The notes beneath the pieces were generated by a model. It was not told where the DNA came from. It worked only from the letters and a program-made list of their open reading frames with translations, and did no database searches. This document shows positions 46,429-54,438 of a stretch of DNA of 64,000 nt, one piece after another. Each line of letters begins with the position of its first letter. Within the stretch, counting starts at the first letter, position 1. Source of the stretch: Candidatus Zhuqueibacterota bacterium. GTDB taxonomy: Bacteria > Zhuqueibacterota > Zhuqueibacteria > Zhuqueibacterales > Geothermadaptataceae. A program made the position numbers and the translations under genes. The DNA lies in assembly GCA_030950365.1 (NCBI GenBank), contig JAUZRQ010000010.1, forward strand, positions 1 through 64,000, written 5' to 3'.

Positions 46429-46516
46429 GAGGAAAACAAGTGGATATGAAATTCCGGCATTTCAGCGGTTCCTTTTCGGTCGCCACTGAAAGCCAGAATG
46501 CCAAAAAACTGTATAT

Positions 46517-46529
46517 GCTGAATAGTTAC
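46517..46529. mobile_element. Solo MITE end (remnant)
   Basis: GCTGAATAGTTAC equals the last 13 bases of the terminal repeat of the element at 63421-63525. No second end is found in the preceding few hundred bases, so this is a remnant or a chance match. Confidence 0.35.
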
Positions 46530-46567
46530 ATTCAACCTTAGATGTCTCTTTCCTATGAGGACGTGCC

Positions 46568-47683
46568 ATGCGCTCATTGCGAATTATCCAGGCCCTGCTG
46601 TTGATCCTGAGCATGCTGTTCGGCTCGTGGGCAGCCGGGCAGGAATCGTTGCCGTTACATAAGATCAAATTGCCCGAAGGCTTCAAAATCGAGCTATTCG
46701 CCAGCAACGTGCCCAACGCCCGCTCCATGACCCGAAGCCCGAACGGCACCCTGTTTGTCGGCACGCGCCAAGCTGGCAATGTGTACGCCATTCTCGACAC
46801 CAACCGCGATTACCGCGCCGACCGCATCATCACCATCGCCAGCGGGCTCAATATGCCCAACGGCGTGGCGTTCCGCGACGGTGCGTTGTACGTGGCCGAA
46901 GTGCACCGCGTCATCCGGTTCGACAATATCGAAGCACGATTGGACCGCCCACCGCATTACGTGGTGGTGAACGACACGTTTCCCGACAAACGGCACCACG
47001 GCTGGAAATTCATCCGGTTCGGGCCGGATGGCAAGCTGTACGTGCCCATCGGCGCGCCCTGCAATGTGTGCGACCGCGGTGATCCGTTTGCCACCATCAC
47101 GCACATGAATCCGGATGGCAGCGGTTTCGAAATCTTTGCGCGAGGCGTGCGCAATACCGTCGGCTTTGACTGGCACCCGGTAACCGGGGAACTGTGGTTC
47201 ACCGATAATGGCCGCGACTGGCTGGGCGACAATCTGCCGCCGGATGAGCTGAACCATGCGCCGAAGCCCGGTATGCATTTTGGTTTTCCCTACTGTCACG
47301 GCAAGAACATCCCGGATCCGAAATTTGGCCGCGTGGGGAAATGCCAACAAACCACGCCGCCGGCCATGGAACTGGGACCGCACGTGGCGGCGCTGGGAAT
47401 GCGGTTCTATACAGGCAACATGTTTCCGAAAGAGTACCACCACCAGATTTTCATCGCCGAGCACGGCTCATGGAACCGCACGCTAAAAATTGGCTATCGC
47501 ATCTCACTGGTGCGGCTCGAGGACAACCGCGCCGTGTCTTACGAAACCTTTGCCAGAGGCTGGTTACAGGGGCAAAAGGCGTGGGGCCGGCCAGTGGACA
47601 TCGAAATTTTGCCCGACGGCTCCATGTTGGTGTCCGATGATTTTGCGGATGCAATTTACCGGATCAGCTATACTGCCCGTTGA
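46568..47683 (+). CDS. Secreted sorbosone-dehydrogenase-like PQQ-type beta-propeller oxidoreductase
   Basis: 371 residues. A signal peptide (1-24) is followed by a six-bladed propeller of the glucose/sorbosone dehydrogenase family: LPEGFKIELFASNVPNARSM, LNMPNGVAF, WKFIRFGPDGKLYVPIGAPCNVC, GVRNTVGFDWHP, GELWFTDNGRDWLGDNLPPDELN, HGSWNRT. Family members oxidise sugars with a PQQ cofactor in the periplasm. The paired APCNVC cysteines are characteristic of the sorbosone-dehydrogenase branch. It lacks a cytochrome domain, so the electron acceptor is unknown, and no PQQ synthesis genes are in the window. The ATG follows GAGGA. It stands alone. Confidence 0.88.
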   Translation: MRSLRIIQALLLILSMLFGSWAAGQESLPLHKIKLPEGFKIELFASNVPNARSMTRSPNGTLFVGTRQAGNVYAILDTNRDYRADRIITIASGLNMPNGVAFRDGALYVAEVHRVIRFDNIEARLDRPPHYVVVNDTFPDKRHHGWKFIRFGPDGKLYVPIGAPCNVCDRGDPFATITHMNPDGSGFEIFARGVRNTVGFDWHPVTGELWFTDNGRDWLGDNLPPDELNHAPKPGMHFGFPYCHGKNIPDPKFGRVGKCQQTTPPAMELGPHVAALGMRFYTGNMFPKEYHHQIFIAEHGSWNRTLKIGYRISLVRLEDNRAVSYETFARGWLQGQKAWGRPVDIEILPDGSMLVSDDFADAIYRISYTAR

Positions 47684-48002
47684 ATTCAATAGTACTTATT
47701 CAGCGAATGGAGAGAAACTCATAGGGCAGAAAAGCAAACCTCTCGCAGTGGCGCTAAGGTCGCTAAGGTTTAATTCTGAGGATTTCGGAATAGCGAATTC
47801 ATCATTTCAAGGTTTCGGGGAGGCCATCTGCGCCAATCCGTGTGCTTCCGTGGCTCGCCGAAAATCAGGGCCAATCTGTGAAATCTGTGGTTTTTTGAAG
47901 TCGACATTCAAATTCATTAGCAAGGCGCTTCTTTGTTATTAAAAATGGTAGTGCCCGATTTAGGCTGATTAGTTGCATTCCATAAATTACGGGGAAACAC
48001 CC
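47684..48002. other. Intergenic region with degenerate spacer repeats
   Basis: No gene. It contains words such as AATCCGTGTGCTTCCGTGGC and AATCTGTGAAATCTGTGG, related to stretches at 49032-49052 and 63667-63690, plus a GCGCTAAGGTCGCTAAGG run. These look like a dispersed degenerate repeat family. Confidence 0.45.
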
Positions 48003-48920
48003 ATGAACGTATTAATTGCAGGAGGAAGCGGCTTCATTGGCCGACATCTCGTCAGTCATTTGTTGGCGGAAAGGCACCGCGTTGGTGTGTTGTCGCGTAG
48101 CCCGGACGCCCACCGCTCCTCCCTGCCCGGCGAGCTGGAATGGCTGAGCTGGCCGGTGCGCGCGGAGGGCGACTGGCTGAACCGGCTGCCGGAGTTCGAT
48201 GCCATCATCAACCTGGCGGGGGATAACCTTGGTTCTGGCTGGTGGACGGCCGCCAAAAAGCGCCGCATTCTGGAAAGCCGGTTGCAGGCCACGCGCGCCC
48301 TGACCGACGCGCTGCGGAAGACCGGCGCCCGGCTCCGGGTGTTTGTCAACGCGTCGGCCATCGGCTATTACGGCTCCCGCGGCGAGGAACCCATCGACGA
48401 GCAGACGCCGCCCGGGGAGGATTTTCTGGCGCAAGTTTGTCGCGAATGGGAAGCTGCCGCGCAAGAAGCGGACGGCCTCGCAGAGCGGCGCTGTATCGTG
48501 CGCATCGCTATGGTGCTGGGTACCGATGGCGGCGCATTGCCACAGATGCTGCGGCCGTTCAGGCTGTTCGTCGGCGGAAAAATCGGCAGCGGCCGGCAAT
48601 GGATGTCATGGATTCATATCCAGGATCTGGTGCGGGCGTTCGCGTTCGTTTTAGATCACGCAGAAGCCCGTGGCGTGGCCAATGCCACCGCGCCCAATCC
48701 CGTCACCAACGCCGAATGGACGCAGACCCTGGCGCATGTGCTGCACCGGCCGGCGCTGTTTCCGGTGCCCGCAATCGCATTGAAACTACTGTTGGGCGAA
48801 AAGTCCATACTGGCCCTGCAGAGCCAGCGCGTACTGCCGAAAACGCTGCTCACGCTGGGTTTCCGGTTCCAATTCCCCACCGTGGAAGATGCACTGGTGA
48901 ATTTATTGAGGCAGAACTGA
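48003..48920 (+). CDS. TIGR01777 family NAD-dependent epimerase-like protein
   Basis: 305 residues of the extended-SDR subgroup TIGR01777 (YfcH/SulA-type). The nucleotide-binding motif GGSGFIG is at residues 7-13. NLAGDNLGSGWW, KRRILESR, NASAIGYYG and the C-terminal DUF1731 segment (LKLLLGEKSILALQSQRVLP...GFRFQFPTVEDAL) are all characteristic. A sugar-nucleotide or other NAD(P)-dependent reaction is presumed; members have no firmly established substrate. The ATG at 48003 begins the Rossmann strand directly; an in-frame ATG at 47973 has no better ribosome site. Confidence 0.92.
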   Translation: MNVLIAGGSGFIGRHLVSHLLAERHRVGVLSRSPDAHRSSLPGELEWLSWPVRAEGDWLNRLPEFDAIINLAGDNLGSGWWTAAKKRRILESRLQATRALTDALRKTGARLRVFVNASAIGYYGSRGEEPIDEQTPPGEDFLAQVCREWEAAAQEADGLAERRCIVRIAMVLGTDGGALPQMLRPFRLFVGGKIGSGRQWMSWIHIQDLVRAFAFVLDHAEARGVANATAPNPVTNAEWTQTLAHVLHRPALFPVPAIALKLLLGEKSILALQSQRVLPKTLLTLGFRFQFPTVEDALVNLLRQN

Positions 48921-49263
48921 CGCGACTTTCAATGAATGCGTTTGAAAGCCTGGTGTCTCATATGCCGGATTGCACCATGGCAAAAAAATTGGGTATGGGG
49001 ATTATCCAAAAGAGAAACCTTCATGCGCGTTCAATCCGTGTCTATCCGCGGCTTTAAGAAACAGTGCCCCTCCGTGAAATTTTTGATTTTTCAGAAATCC
49101 ATCAGATGTTGGATGAAACCGTAGCACTTGAAACGGAAGGACGTCCCCCCAAAAAGTGGCCTTCGCTTGAACCCGGGCGAGAAATCGGCGTAAAATAAAA
49201 TGAGACTACTCGCACCGTCAAGCGCCTGGAATGCCGTCTCACTTTTCAGGAAAGGAGGTTTCC
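48921..49263. other. Intergenic region with a possible gene remnant
   Basis: An open stretch (49058-49198) ends with EIHQMLDETVALETEG and PPKKWPSLEPGREIGVK and reads like the tail of a small protein, but it has no start upstream of a TAA at 49055 except an internal ATG at 49106. I do not recognise it. A TGAGAC/GTCTCA inverted repeat (around 49200-49245) precedes the next gene's AAAGGAGG site. Confidence 0.4.
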
Positions 49264-49884
49264 ATGTTGAAAGATTTCCATCAACACCAGGAACCGCCGC
49301 CGGGCTTTGGGCGTGATTTTCCGGGCTTCCCCATGTCTAACCTGTGTGTGCCCTTCTCCCGTCAGCAGATCACGATTCTGCTTCTCAGTGTTTCTCTCCT
49401 GGTCCTCATCATCAATCTATGGTTCTCGTTGCGCCGACCCAAATTCCGCCGGCTGCCCAAGGTTCAGATCGCCATTTTGTCGGATCATTTCGTGCAGCAG
49501 CAGATGCAGGAATTGGCTAACGATGCGCGCCAGCAATTCATGTCCGGAGTAGCTGCCTACCAGCAGCAGCATTGGAGTCAGGCCGAAAAGCACTTCCTCA
49601 ACGTCCTGCAGCAGGAGCCGAACCAACCCAATCTGCATGCTCTCCTCGGGCTGGCGATGCTGTACGGCAAACGCACCGAAAAGGCCATTTACTACCTCAA
49701 AGTAGCTGTGGATTCGAATTGCGCGCTGCGTGAGGATGCGCTGTGGAATCTGGCGCAGGCGTATCTGCTCGAAACGAAAGCCGATCTGGCTGAAGAAGCC
49801 CTGCAGCGGCTGGTCGCCCTGAATGGCAAATACGCGCACGAGGCCAGAGAGCAGCTCCGGCGGTTGCAGCCAATCCGGGATTGA
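49264..49884 (+). CDS. Membrane-anchored TPR protein
   Basis: 206 residues. An N-terminal tail rich in His/Pro is followed by one transmembrane helix (about 36-55, ITILLLSVSLLVLIINLWF). About 150 residues containing three to four tetratricopeptide repeats come next (FMSGVAAYQQQHWSQAEKHF, LHALLGLAMLYGKRTEKAI, ALWNLAQAYLLETKADLAEEAL). TPR domains mediate protein-protein contacts, so this may be a scaffold at the membrane; no partner is adjacent. The ATG at 49264 is chosen for the strong AAAGGAGG site. It is convergent with the DUF2461 gene, seven bases away. Confidence 0.85.
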   Translation: MLKDFHQHQEPPPGFGRDFPGFPMSNLCVPFSRQQITILLLSVSLLVLIINLWFSLRRPKFRRLPKVQIAILSDHFVQQQMQELANDARQQFMSGVAAYQQQHWSQAEKHFLNVLQQEPNQPNLHALLGLAMLYGKRTEKAIYYLKVAVDSNCALREDALWNLAQAYLLETKADLAEEALQRLVALNGKYAHEAREQLRRLQPIRD

Positions 49885-49890
49885 TGTCCC

Positions 49891-50583
49891 TCAAAACGGG
49901 ATGCCCAGCGCGATACACATGAATTCCACGAACGGCGCGGCATCCTGAAACACCCGAATCGTTTCATCTACAATTTCGGCCTTTTCCAGACAGGCAGCAT
50001 TATCGGCCTCATGGCGCACCAGATATTGCTTCATCTTGAGCACGTCGATCAGCGGGTGATCGGCATCGAAACCTTTGGGTGGCCGCGTGAGACGTTCGCC
50101 GTACACCTCACCGAAGCGCTCGCGAAAAACCGGGTCCTGCGTGACCGCCTGCCACATGCCAGGATTGCGTGCCAGGAATGCGCGGATCCGCGCCAGTTGC
50201 TCGGGCTCGATTTTGAAGTGACCGGCTCCCCAGAAAATGCCGCGATGGGAAATCTGAAAATAAAAGCCCGGGTATTCGTGTTTTTTGCCGTAGTGATGAA
50301 AAAAGACGGCCGCGGTGTGAGTTTTGTATGGTAGCTTGTTCTTGCTGAAACGGATGTCCCGGTAGATGCGGTACACCGAGCCGTTGATGCGCGGATCGGC
50401 CACGAACTCGGGCGATACCTCCGATATTCGTTCACCGACCGCGGCCACAAAATCCAGCATCGCCTGTTTGACGTGCGTCTCGTAAATGCTGCGATGATCC
50501 TCGAACCAGTCTTTGCTATTGTTTTTCTCCAGTCCGGCAAAAAATTCAATGAGTTGCGGCGAAAATCCCTGGAAGGTGGCCAT
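49891..50583 (-). CDS. DUF2461 (TIGR02453) family protein
   Basis: 230 residues matching the DUF2461 family over their whole length: FSPQLIEFFAGLEKNNSKDWFEDHR at the start, YRIYRDIRFSKNKLPYKTH in the middle, and a RPPKGFDADHP block near the end. The family is widespread and cytoplasmic; its biochemical function has not been established. The ATG follows CAGGAG, which lies within the last codons of the MocA-like gene, so the two are likely translationally coupled. Confidence 0.9.
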   Translation of the reverse strand: MATFQGFSPQLIEFFAGLEKNNSKDWFEDHRSIYETHVKQAMLDFVAAVGERISEVSPEFVADPRINGSVYRIYRDIRFSKNKLPYKTHTAAVFFHHYGKKHEYPGFYFQISHRGIFWGAGHFKIEPEQLARIRAFLARNPGMWQAVTQDPVFRERFGEVYGERLTRPPKGFDADHPLIDVLKMKQYLVRHEADNAACLEKAEIVDETIRVFQDAAPFVEFMCIALGIPF

Positions 50584-50585
50584 GG

Positions 50586-51197
50586 CTACTCCTGTCGTTG
50601 CAATCGTTCATAGGCCTCGGGCGTGTCGATGTCGGTGACGACCGCCGGATCCTCCATCGGGACGGGCACGATGACGGCGGCGCGTTCGGCCAGCAGCCGT
50701 TTGGCGCCGGTATCGCCCTGCAGTTGCAACAATTCGGGAAAATAGGCGCGCGGAAACAGCACCGGGTTGGCCTGCCGCCCCCGGTACACCGGCACGATAA
50801 TGCTGTTGGCTTGTTCAGAATCGTAGCGGCTCATCAGCATGCGCAGGATGTCCGCATGCAGCAGCGGCATGTCGCCCTGAACAATGAATGCGGCCTCCAC
50901 CTGTGACGGCAGGGCAGCAATGCCCGCCCGGATGGACGAGGCCATCCCCTCCTCATAATCCCGATTGAACACCACGGTGATTCTATCCGGCAGGACGGCC
51001 CGCAGCCGCTCGCGTTCGTGCCCCACAACCACTACAATCTGACTCAGGCCGGCGTCCCGGAGCGCCGCCAGGGTGTGGAGAATAAGTGGCCGACCGCGAA
51101 ACGGCAGCAGCAGTTTGTTTTCACCAGCCATGCGGCTGGATTTGCCGGCCGCCAGCACCACCGCCGCCACGCGCGGCTCAATCGATTTTGGCTTCAT
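50586..51197 (-). CDS. MocA-like molybdenum cofactor nucleotidyltransferase
   Basis: 203 residues of the MobA/MocA-like NTP-transferase fold. The signature VVLAAGKSSRMAGENKLLLP binds the nucleotide. QGDMPLL and DIDTPEAYERL are the metal-binding and C-terminal motifs. In molybdo-enzyme systems MocA attaches CMP to molybdopterin to make the MCD cofactor needed by xanthine-dehydrogenase-type hydroxylases. That role is supported by the overlapping upstream XdhC gene (20-base overlap). The molybdo-enzyme itself is not in this window. Confidence 0.88.
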   Translation of the reverse strand: MKPKSIEPRVAAVVLAAGKSSRMAGENKLLLPFRGRPLILHTLAALRDAGLSQIVVVVGHERERLRAVLPDRITVVFNRDYEEGMASSIRAGIAALPSQVEAAFIVQGDMPLLHADILRMLMSRYDSEQANSIIVPVYRGRQANPVLFPRAYFPELLQLQGDTGAKRLLAERAAVIVPVPMEDPAVVTDIDTPEAYERLQRQE

Positions 51198-52224
51198 CGC
51201 TGCCCCGTCGAACCGCGATCATTTCGGCAAGAATACTCACCGCAATTTCCGCCGGCGATTTGGCGCCGATGCTTATCCCCACCGGCGCATGCAGCCGCTG
51301 TAAATCATGTTCGCCGATATCAGCCTTGCGCAGCCGCTGCAGCCGCTTTTCGTGCGTGCGTTTGCTGCCCAGAACGCCGATATACGCCGGCTGCTGGCGC
51401 AGTGCGGCGATGAGCGCGGGGTCGTCCAGTTTTTCATCATGCGCCAGCACCACGATGAATGTATTGGGATCAATTCCCAGAGTCTCCATGGCCTCATCCG
51501 GCCACTTGTGAATGAGATGCCGGAGGTGTGGGAACCGCTTTTTGGTGGCGAAGCGTTTGCGGGGGTCGATGAGATAGACTTCGAAATCGAGCTCAGGCGC
51601 CATTTTGCTGAGAGGGATGGCGATATGCACACCGCCCACAATTAGCAAACGCGCGGGCGGCAGGATCGGCTCGATGAACACCTCATTTCTTCCGATAGTG
51701 AACACACGTGGCAACCGTGGCGGCCGTTCTGCATCCAGGGTTGAAATGAGCGCCGCATCGATGGGGCCGTAGTCGATTTTGCCAACGGCGCCCTCGCGGG
51801 TGATGAATAGCGACCGGCCAAGCAGCGAATCCTGTCCGCGGATATGGGTGCACCATATCCCCGTGCCGCGGGCATGGATGGTTTCCCGGATTTTACGGAA
51901 GATGTTCTCTTCCGGCAAAATTCGCTGCACGAACACCTCGATGCTGCCGCCACAAGCCAGCCCCACCGACCAGGCGGTTTCGTCACTGACACCGAAGCGC
52001 AGCATCTCCGGAATACCACTCTGCAGCACGTTCTCGGCGGCTTCAGCGACGGCGTTTTCAACACAACCGCCACTCACCGAACCGACGATATCTCCGGTTA
52101 CGGAAACCGCCATGTGCGAGCCAACCGGACGCGGCGCCGAGCCCCAGGTTTGAATCACTGTGGCCAGCACGAATGGGACGTCTTCCTCTCCCCAGCTTCG
52201 AATGCCTTGAATGATTTCTCGCAT
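51178..52224 (-). CDS. XdhC family molybdenum-cofactor insertion protein
   Basis: 348 residues from the ATG at 52224 (an in-frame TTG at 52236 is possible). The N-terminal XdhC/CoxI domain (FVLATVIQTWGSAPRPVGSHM, GSVSGGCVENAV, LACGGSIEVF) and a C-terminal Rossmann domain (LLIVGGVHIAIPLSKMAPEL...VLAHDEKLDDPAL, YIGVLGSKRTHEKR) are complete. XdhC proteins bind molybdopterin and help insert the sulfurated cofactor into xanthine-dehydrogenase-family enzymes. With MocA downstream it forms a maturation pair without its client enzyme nearby. Confidence 0.9.
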   Translation of the reverse strand: MREIIQGIRSWGEEDVPFVLATVIQTWGSAPRPVGSHMAVSVTGDIVGSVSGGCVENAVAEAAENVLQSGIPEMLRFGVSDETAWSVGLACGGSIEVFVQRILPEENIFRKIRETIHARGTGIWCTHIRGQDSLLGRSLFITREGAVGKIDYGPIDAALISTLDAERPPRLPRVFTIGRNEVFIEPILPPARLLIVGGVHIAIPLSKMAPELDFEVYLIDPRKRFATKKRFPHLRHLIHKWPDEAMETLGIDPNTFIVVLAHDEKLDDPALIAALRQQPAYIGVLGSKRTHEKRLQRLRKADIGEHDLQRLHAPVGISIGAKSPAEIAVSILAEMIAVRRGSDEAKID

Positions 52225-52556
52225 GGCCCTCGCCAATTTACTCTTGTTGAATTTTATAAAATGTAAACAATCGCCGGCAATGTGCCAAATCCTTTAGAAC
52301 GGTCGTATGCCTATCAGTGGTCATTTCCCATATTTTTTTACCAGGAAAATAAGTTGTCGTTTTTTCATGCAAACAAAGCCTTGCCGGAAATCATCTCAAT
52401 TGATACGACGCCACAAGTTCAACCCTGTCGGTTTTTCTCCAGACATCACCAAGATGCCGGGACCCATTGCATTTAAATCCATTGGATATGGTTTTGACCT
52501 ATGTTTAGCAATGACCTAACTGAAAACGCAGGATCAATTCAGGGATTTTGGATGTT
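52225..52556. other. Intergenic region, nothing recognised
   Basis: Between the XdhC start and the end of the DUF77 gene. AT-rich near 52240-52380 and could hold the xdhC promoter; I find no repeat or gene. Confidence 0.5.
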
Positions 52557-52862
52557 TCATGATGAACCGAGCTTTTCCTGCACGCTTCTAACTTTGTCTT
52601 CCATACTTTGCGGCCGGTCCACGCGCGTGCCGAGGCGCAGATTGGTGGAAATGCGCGGCACGCCCATCTCATGCAGCCGCTCGTGGCACTTTTTGATGGC
52701 CGCAAATACCGCCTCCCATTCGCCTTCAAGATTGGTGCCATACGCATGCAGCGACGTTTTGAGGCCGGCCTCGGCGAAAATTTTCTCGCATTCGGCCACG
52801 TATTTCGATAGCGACACGCCCACCCCCAATGGCACGATGCTCACATCGGCGATCACTTTCAT
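52557..52862 (-). CDS. MTH1187 family thiamine-binding protein (DUF77)
   Basis: 101 residues matching the MTH1187/YkoF-like family: MKVIADVSIVPLGVGVSLS at the start, AYGTNLEGEWEAVFAAI in the middle, STNLRLGTRVDRPQSMEDKV at the end. Members form a ferredoxin-like fold tetramer and bind thiamine-type ligands. The start at 52862 follows GGAGG; an upstream in-frame codon at 52919 is inside the preceding terminator stem and can be discounted. It lies just downstream of the thioredoxin terminator, so it is probably expressed separately. Confidence 0.88.
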   Translation of the reverse strand: MKVIADVSIVPLGVGVSLSKYVAECEKIFAEAGLKTSLHAYGTNLEGEWEAVFAAIKKCHERLHEMGVPRISTNLRLGTRVDRPQSMEDKVRSVQEKLGSS

Positions 52863-52908
52863 GGCATTGCCTCCGTTGCTTGACACTCCGGTTTTCAAAA
52901 ACGAGCAT

Positions 52909-52940
52909 AAAAAAAACACCCAACACGGCGTTGGGTGTTT
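52909..52940 (-). terminator. Intrinsic terminator after thioredoxin
   Basis: On the minus strand AAACACCCAAC and GTTGGGTGTTT form an 11-bp stem (52930-52940 with 52914-52924) with a 5-base loop, followed by eight T (complement of 52909-52916). Confidence 0.9.
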
Positions 52941-52964
52941 ATGCAGAATCCATTTCGCTCACGT

Positions 52965-53297
52965 TCAACCTTCCTGGAGGATGGCATCCAGACGGCGGGT
53001 GATTTCCGATTTCGGAACCGCACCAATGATGCTGTCCACCACCTGGCCATCTTTGAAAATCAGCAACGTCGGGATGGAGCGAATGCTGAAATTCGCTGCC
53101 GATTGCATGTTGTTATCGACATCGACCTTGCCAACTTTCACCTTGCCTTCATATTCGTTGGCGATCTCTTCCACCGTCGGTGCGATCATCTTGCACGGGC
53201 CGCACCATTCGGCCCAGAAATCAACCAGCACAGGAACATCAGATTTCAGAACCTCCTGTTCAAAGGTTGCATCCGTGATTTCGATCGGTTTCGCCAT
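52965..53297 (-). CDS. trxA: Thioredoxin
   Basis: 110 residues, a full-length classical thioredoxin. The active site is WCGPCK with Cys32 and Cys35, preceded by VDFWAE; the cis-proline is Pro77 in RSIPTLLIF. It is cytoplasmic and reduces protein disulfides with electrons from thioredoxin reductase. The ATG follows AAGGAG and the gene ends in a strong terminator, so it is likely monocistronic. It is a plausible electron donor for the AhpD-like protein at 25699, though the genes are far apart. Confidence 0.96.
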   Translation of the reverse strand: MAKPIEITDATFEQEVLKSDVPVLVDFWAEWCGPCKMIAPTVEEIANEYEGKVKVGKVDVDNNMQSAANFSIRSIPTLLIFKDGQVVDSIIGAVPKSEITRRLDAILQEG

Positions 53298-53677
53298 TCT
53301 CTGCTCCTTTTTATGCTTGTCGTGTGTTCTATGCTACCATTGTTTTCATGCCGAACGAATCAACATAATATATAAATTTGCGCATAAATTTCAAGTGTTT
53401 TGCCCACATTGGGATTACCTTTGGGCTATGAGCCATCCCGCCTTTGCCTTTTTCGTCAGCCGGCGAAAAATGAGGCCGGAGCCCCGTGTCCCGGAAGAAA
53501 GATTACGGTTTTTCTCGCCGATCGGCATTGCCGACGGACGGAAAAACCGGAATGGCGTAGGCAATCGCGAAATTGCTGGTGCGGCTGATTAATTGCCCTC
53601 TGGTCTTTCCTGCTGCAGGCAGGACAGGTTCGGCTATTGATCGAAACCACGGATGGTTTAAAAATAATCCGAATCGG
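53298..53677. other. Intergenic region with inverted repeat
   Basis: CGGTTTTTC (53506-53514) is complementary to GAAAAACCG (53541-53549), with the palindrome GCCGATCGGC (53517-53526) inside. It lies downstream of ybjQ and upstream of thioredoxin on the same strand, so it could terminate the sigma operon. The thioredoxin promoter should be in 53298-53400. No gene is called. Confidence 0.5.
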
Positions 53678-53992
53678 CTAGTGCACCACCACCGCGGTAC
53701 CATAAGCAAGAATCTCCGACGCCATGCCCATCACATAGCTGGTGGAAAAGCGCACATCGATCACGGCGTTGGCGCCCATCTCTGCGGCGGCGGTTTTCAT
53801 TCGGTCCAGCGCCTGCTCGCGCGCTTCGGCCAGCAGCTTGGTGTATTCCTCGATCTCACCACCCACGATATTCTTCAGGCCGGCAATGATGTCCTTGCCC
53901 AGATGCCGCGCCCGGATGGTATTGCCGCGAACCAGTCCCAGGGTTTTGACGATCTTTTTTCCGGCGATTTCACTGGACGTCACCACAATCAT
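53678..53992 (-). CDS. YbjQ/UPF0145 family protein
   Basis: 104 residues matching the YbjQ (UPF0145) family over its full length: MIVVTSSEIAGKKIVKTLGLVRGNTIRARH, GGEIEEYTKLLAEAREQALDRM, MGANAVIDVRFSTSYV. The fold is a pentameric dodecin/heavy-metal-binding-like domain; its function is not established. Its ATG overlaps the stop of the anti-sigma gene (ATGA), so it is translationally coupled to the sigma/anti-sigma pair and may be part of the same response. Confidence 0.92.
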   Translation of the reverse strand: MIVVTSSEIAGKKIVKTLGLVRGNTIRARHLGKDIIAGLKNIVGGEIEEYTKLLAEAREQALDRMKTAAAEMGANAVIDVRFSTSYVMGMASEILAYGTAVVVH

Positions 53993-54438
53993 TGCTGCAC
54001 CTCCTTGTAAGGATCTCGTTTGCGCACAAACAGCTTTTCACGAATCACCGATACCAGAAGGATGGCCGTGCCGATCACCAGCGCCACGATGGCCACTCTG
54101 AGCAGCAGCGGCAGCTCCGAGCCGTTCACCACCACATGAAACAGTTGATACAGGCCGTAACTCAGAAAAATGATGGCGCCGATAGACAATAAAATCCACG
54201 CCAGGCCCCGTTCCAGACGATTGTACACGTTCATCCAGTACGAGTCCCAGACCTCCTGAGGTGGATACTTGAATTTCATGCCCTGTGTCACCTCCTTCAA
54301 TTGTTTGAATTCCAGCCATTCCCTGCGAAAGGCTTTTTCCTGCAGGAATTGCTGGAATTCGGTCTCTTCTTGCGGCGATAACTCGCCGTCCAGTGCTTTC
54401 ATCATCAGAAGGCGAAATTGTTCGTGTTTTTGAATCAT
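53989..54438 (-). CDS. Putative membrane anti-sigma factor
   Basis: 149 residues. The N-terminal cytoplasmic part (about 1-75: LMMKALDGELSPQEETEFQQFLQEK...) has the helix pattern of an anti-sigma domain (DGELSPxE is typical) but lacks the HxxxCxxC zinc motif. Two transmembrane helices follow at about 79-101 and 109-131, then a short basic tail. The identification rests on that pattern and on position: its ATG overlaps the stop of the sigma factor gene by ATGA. It should hold the sigma factor at the membrane. Both ends of the gene show four-base overlaps. Confidence 0.8.
   Translation of the reverse strand: MIQKHEQFRLLMMKALDGELSPQEETEFQQFLQEKAFRREWLEFKQLKEVTQGMKFKYPPQEVWDSYWMNVYNRLERGLAWILLSIGAIIFLSYGLYQLFHVVVNGSELPLLLRVAIVALVIGTAILLVSVIREKLFVRKRDPYKEVQQ

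Larger units (their letters stand above)
46226..46567. other. Intergenic region with palindrome and solo inverted-repeat end
   Basis: Contains the palindrome at 46400-46428, an imperfect inverted repeat GGCATTTCAG...CTGAAAGCCAGAATGCC (46455-46503), and GCTGAATAGTTAC at 46517-46529, matching the end of the element at 63421-63525. No gene is present. Confidence 0.6.
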
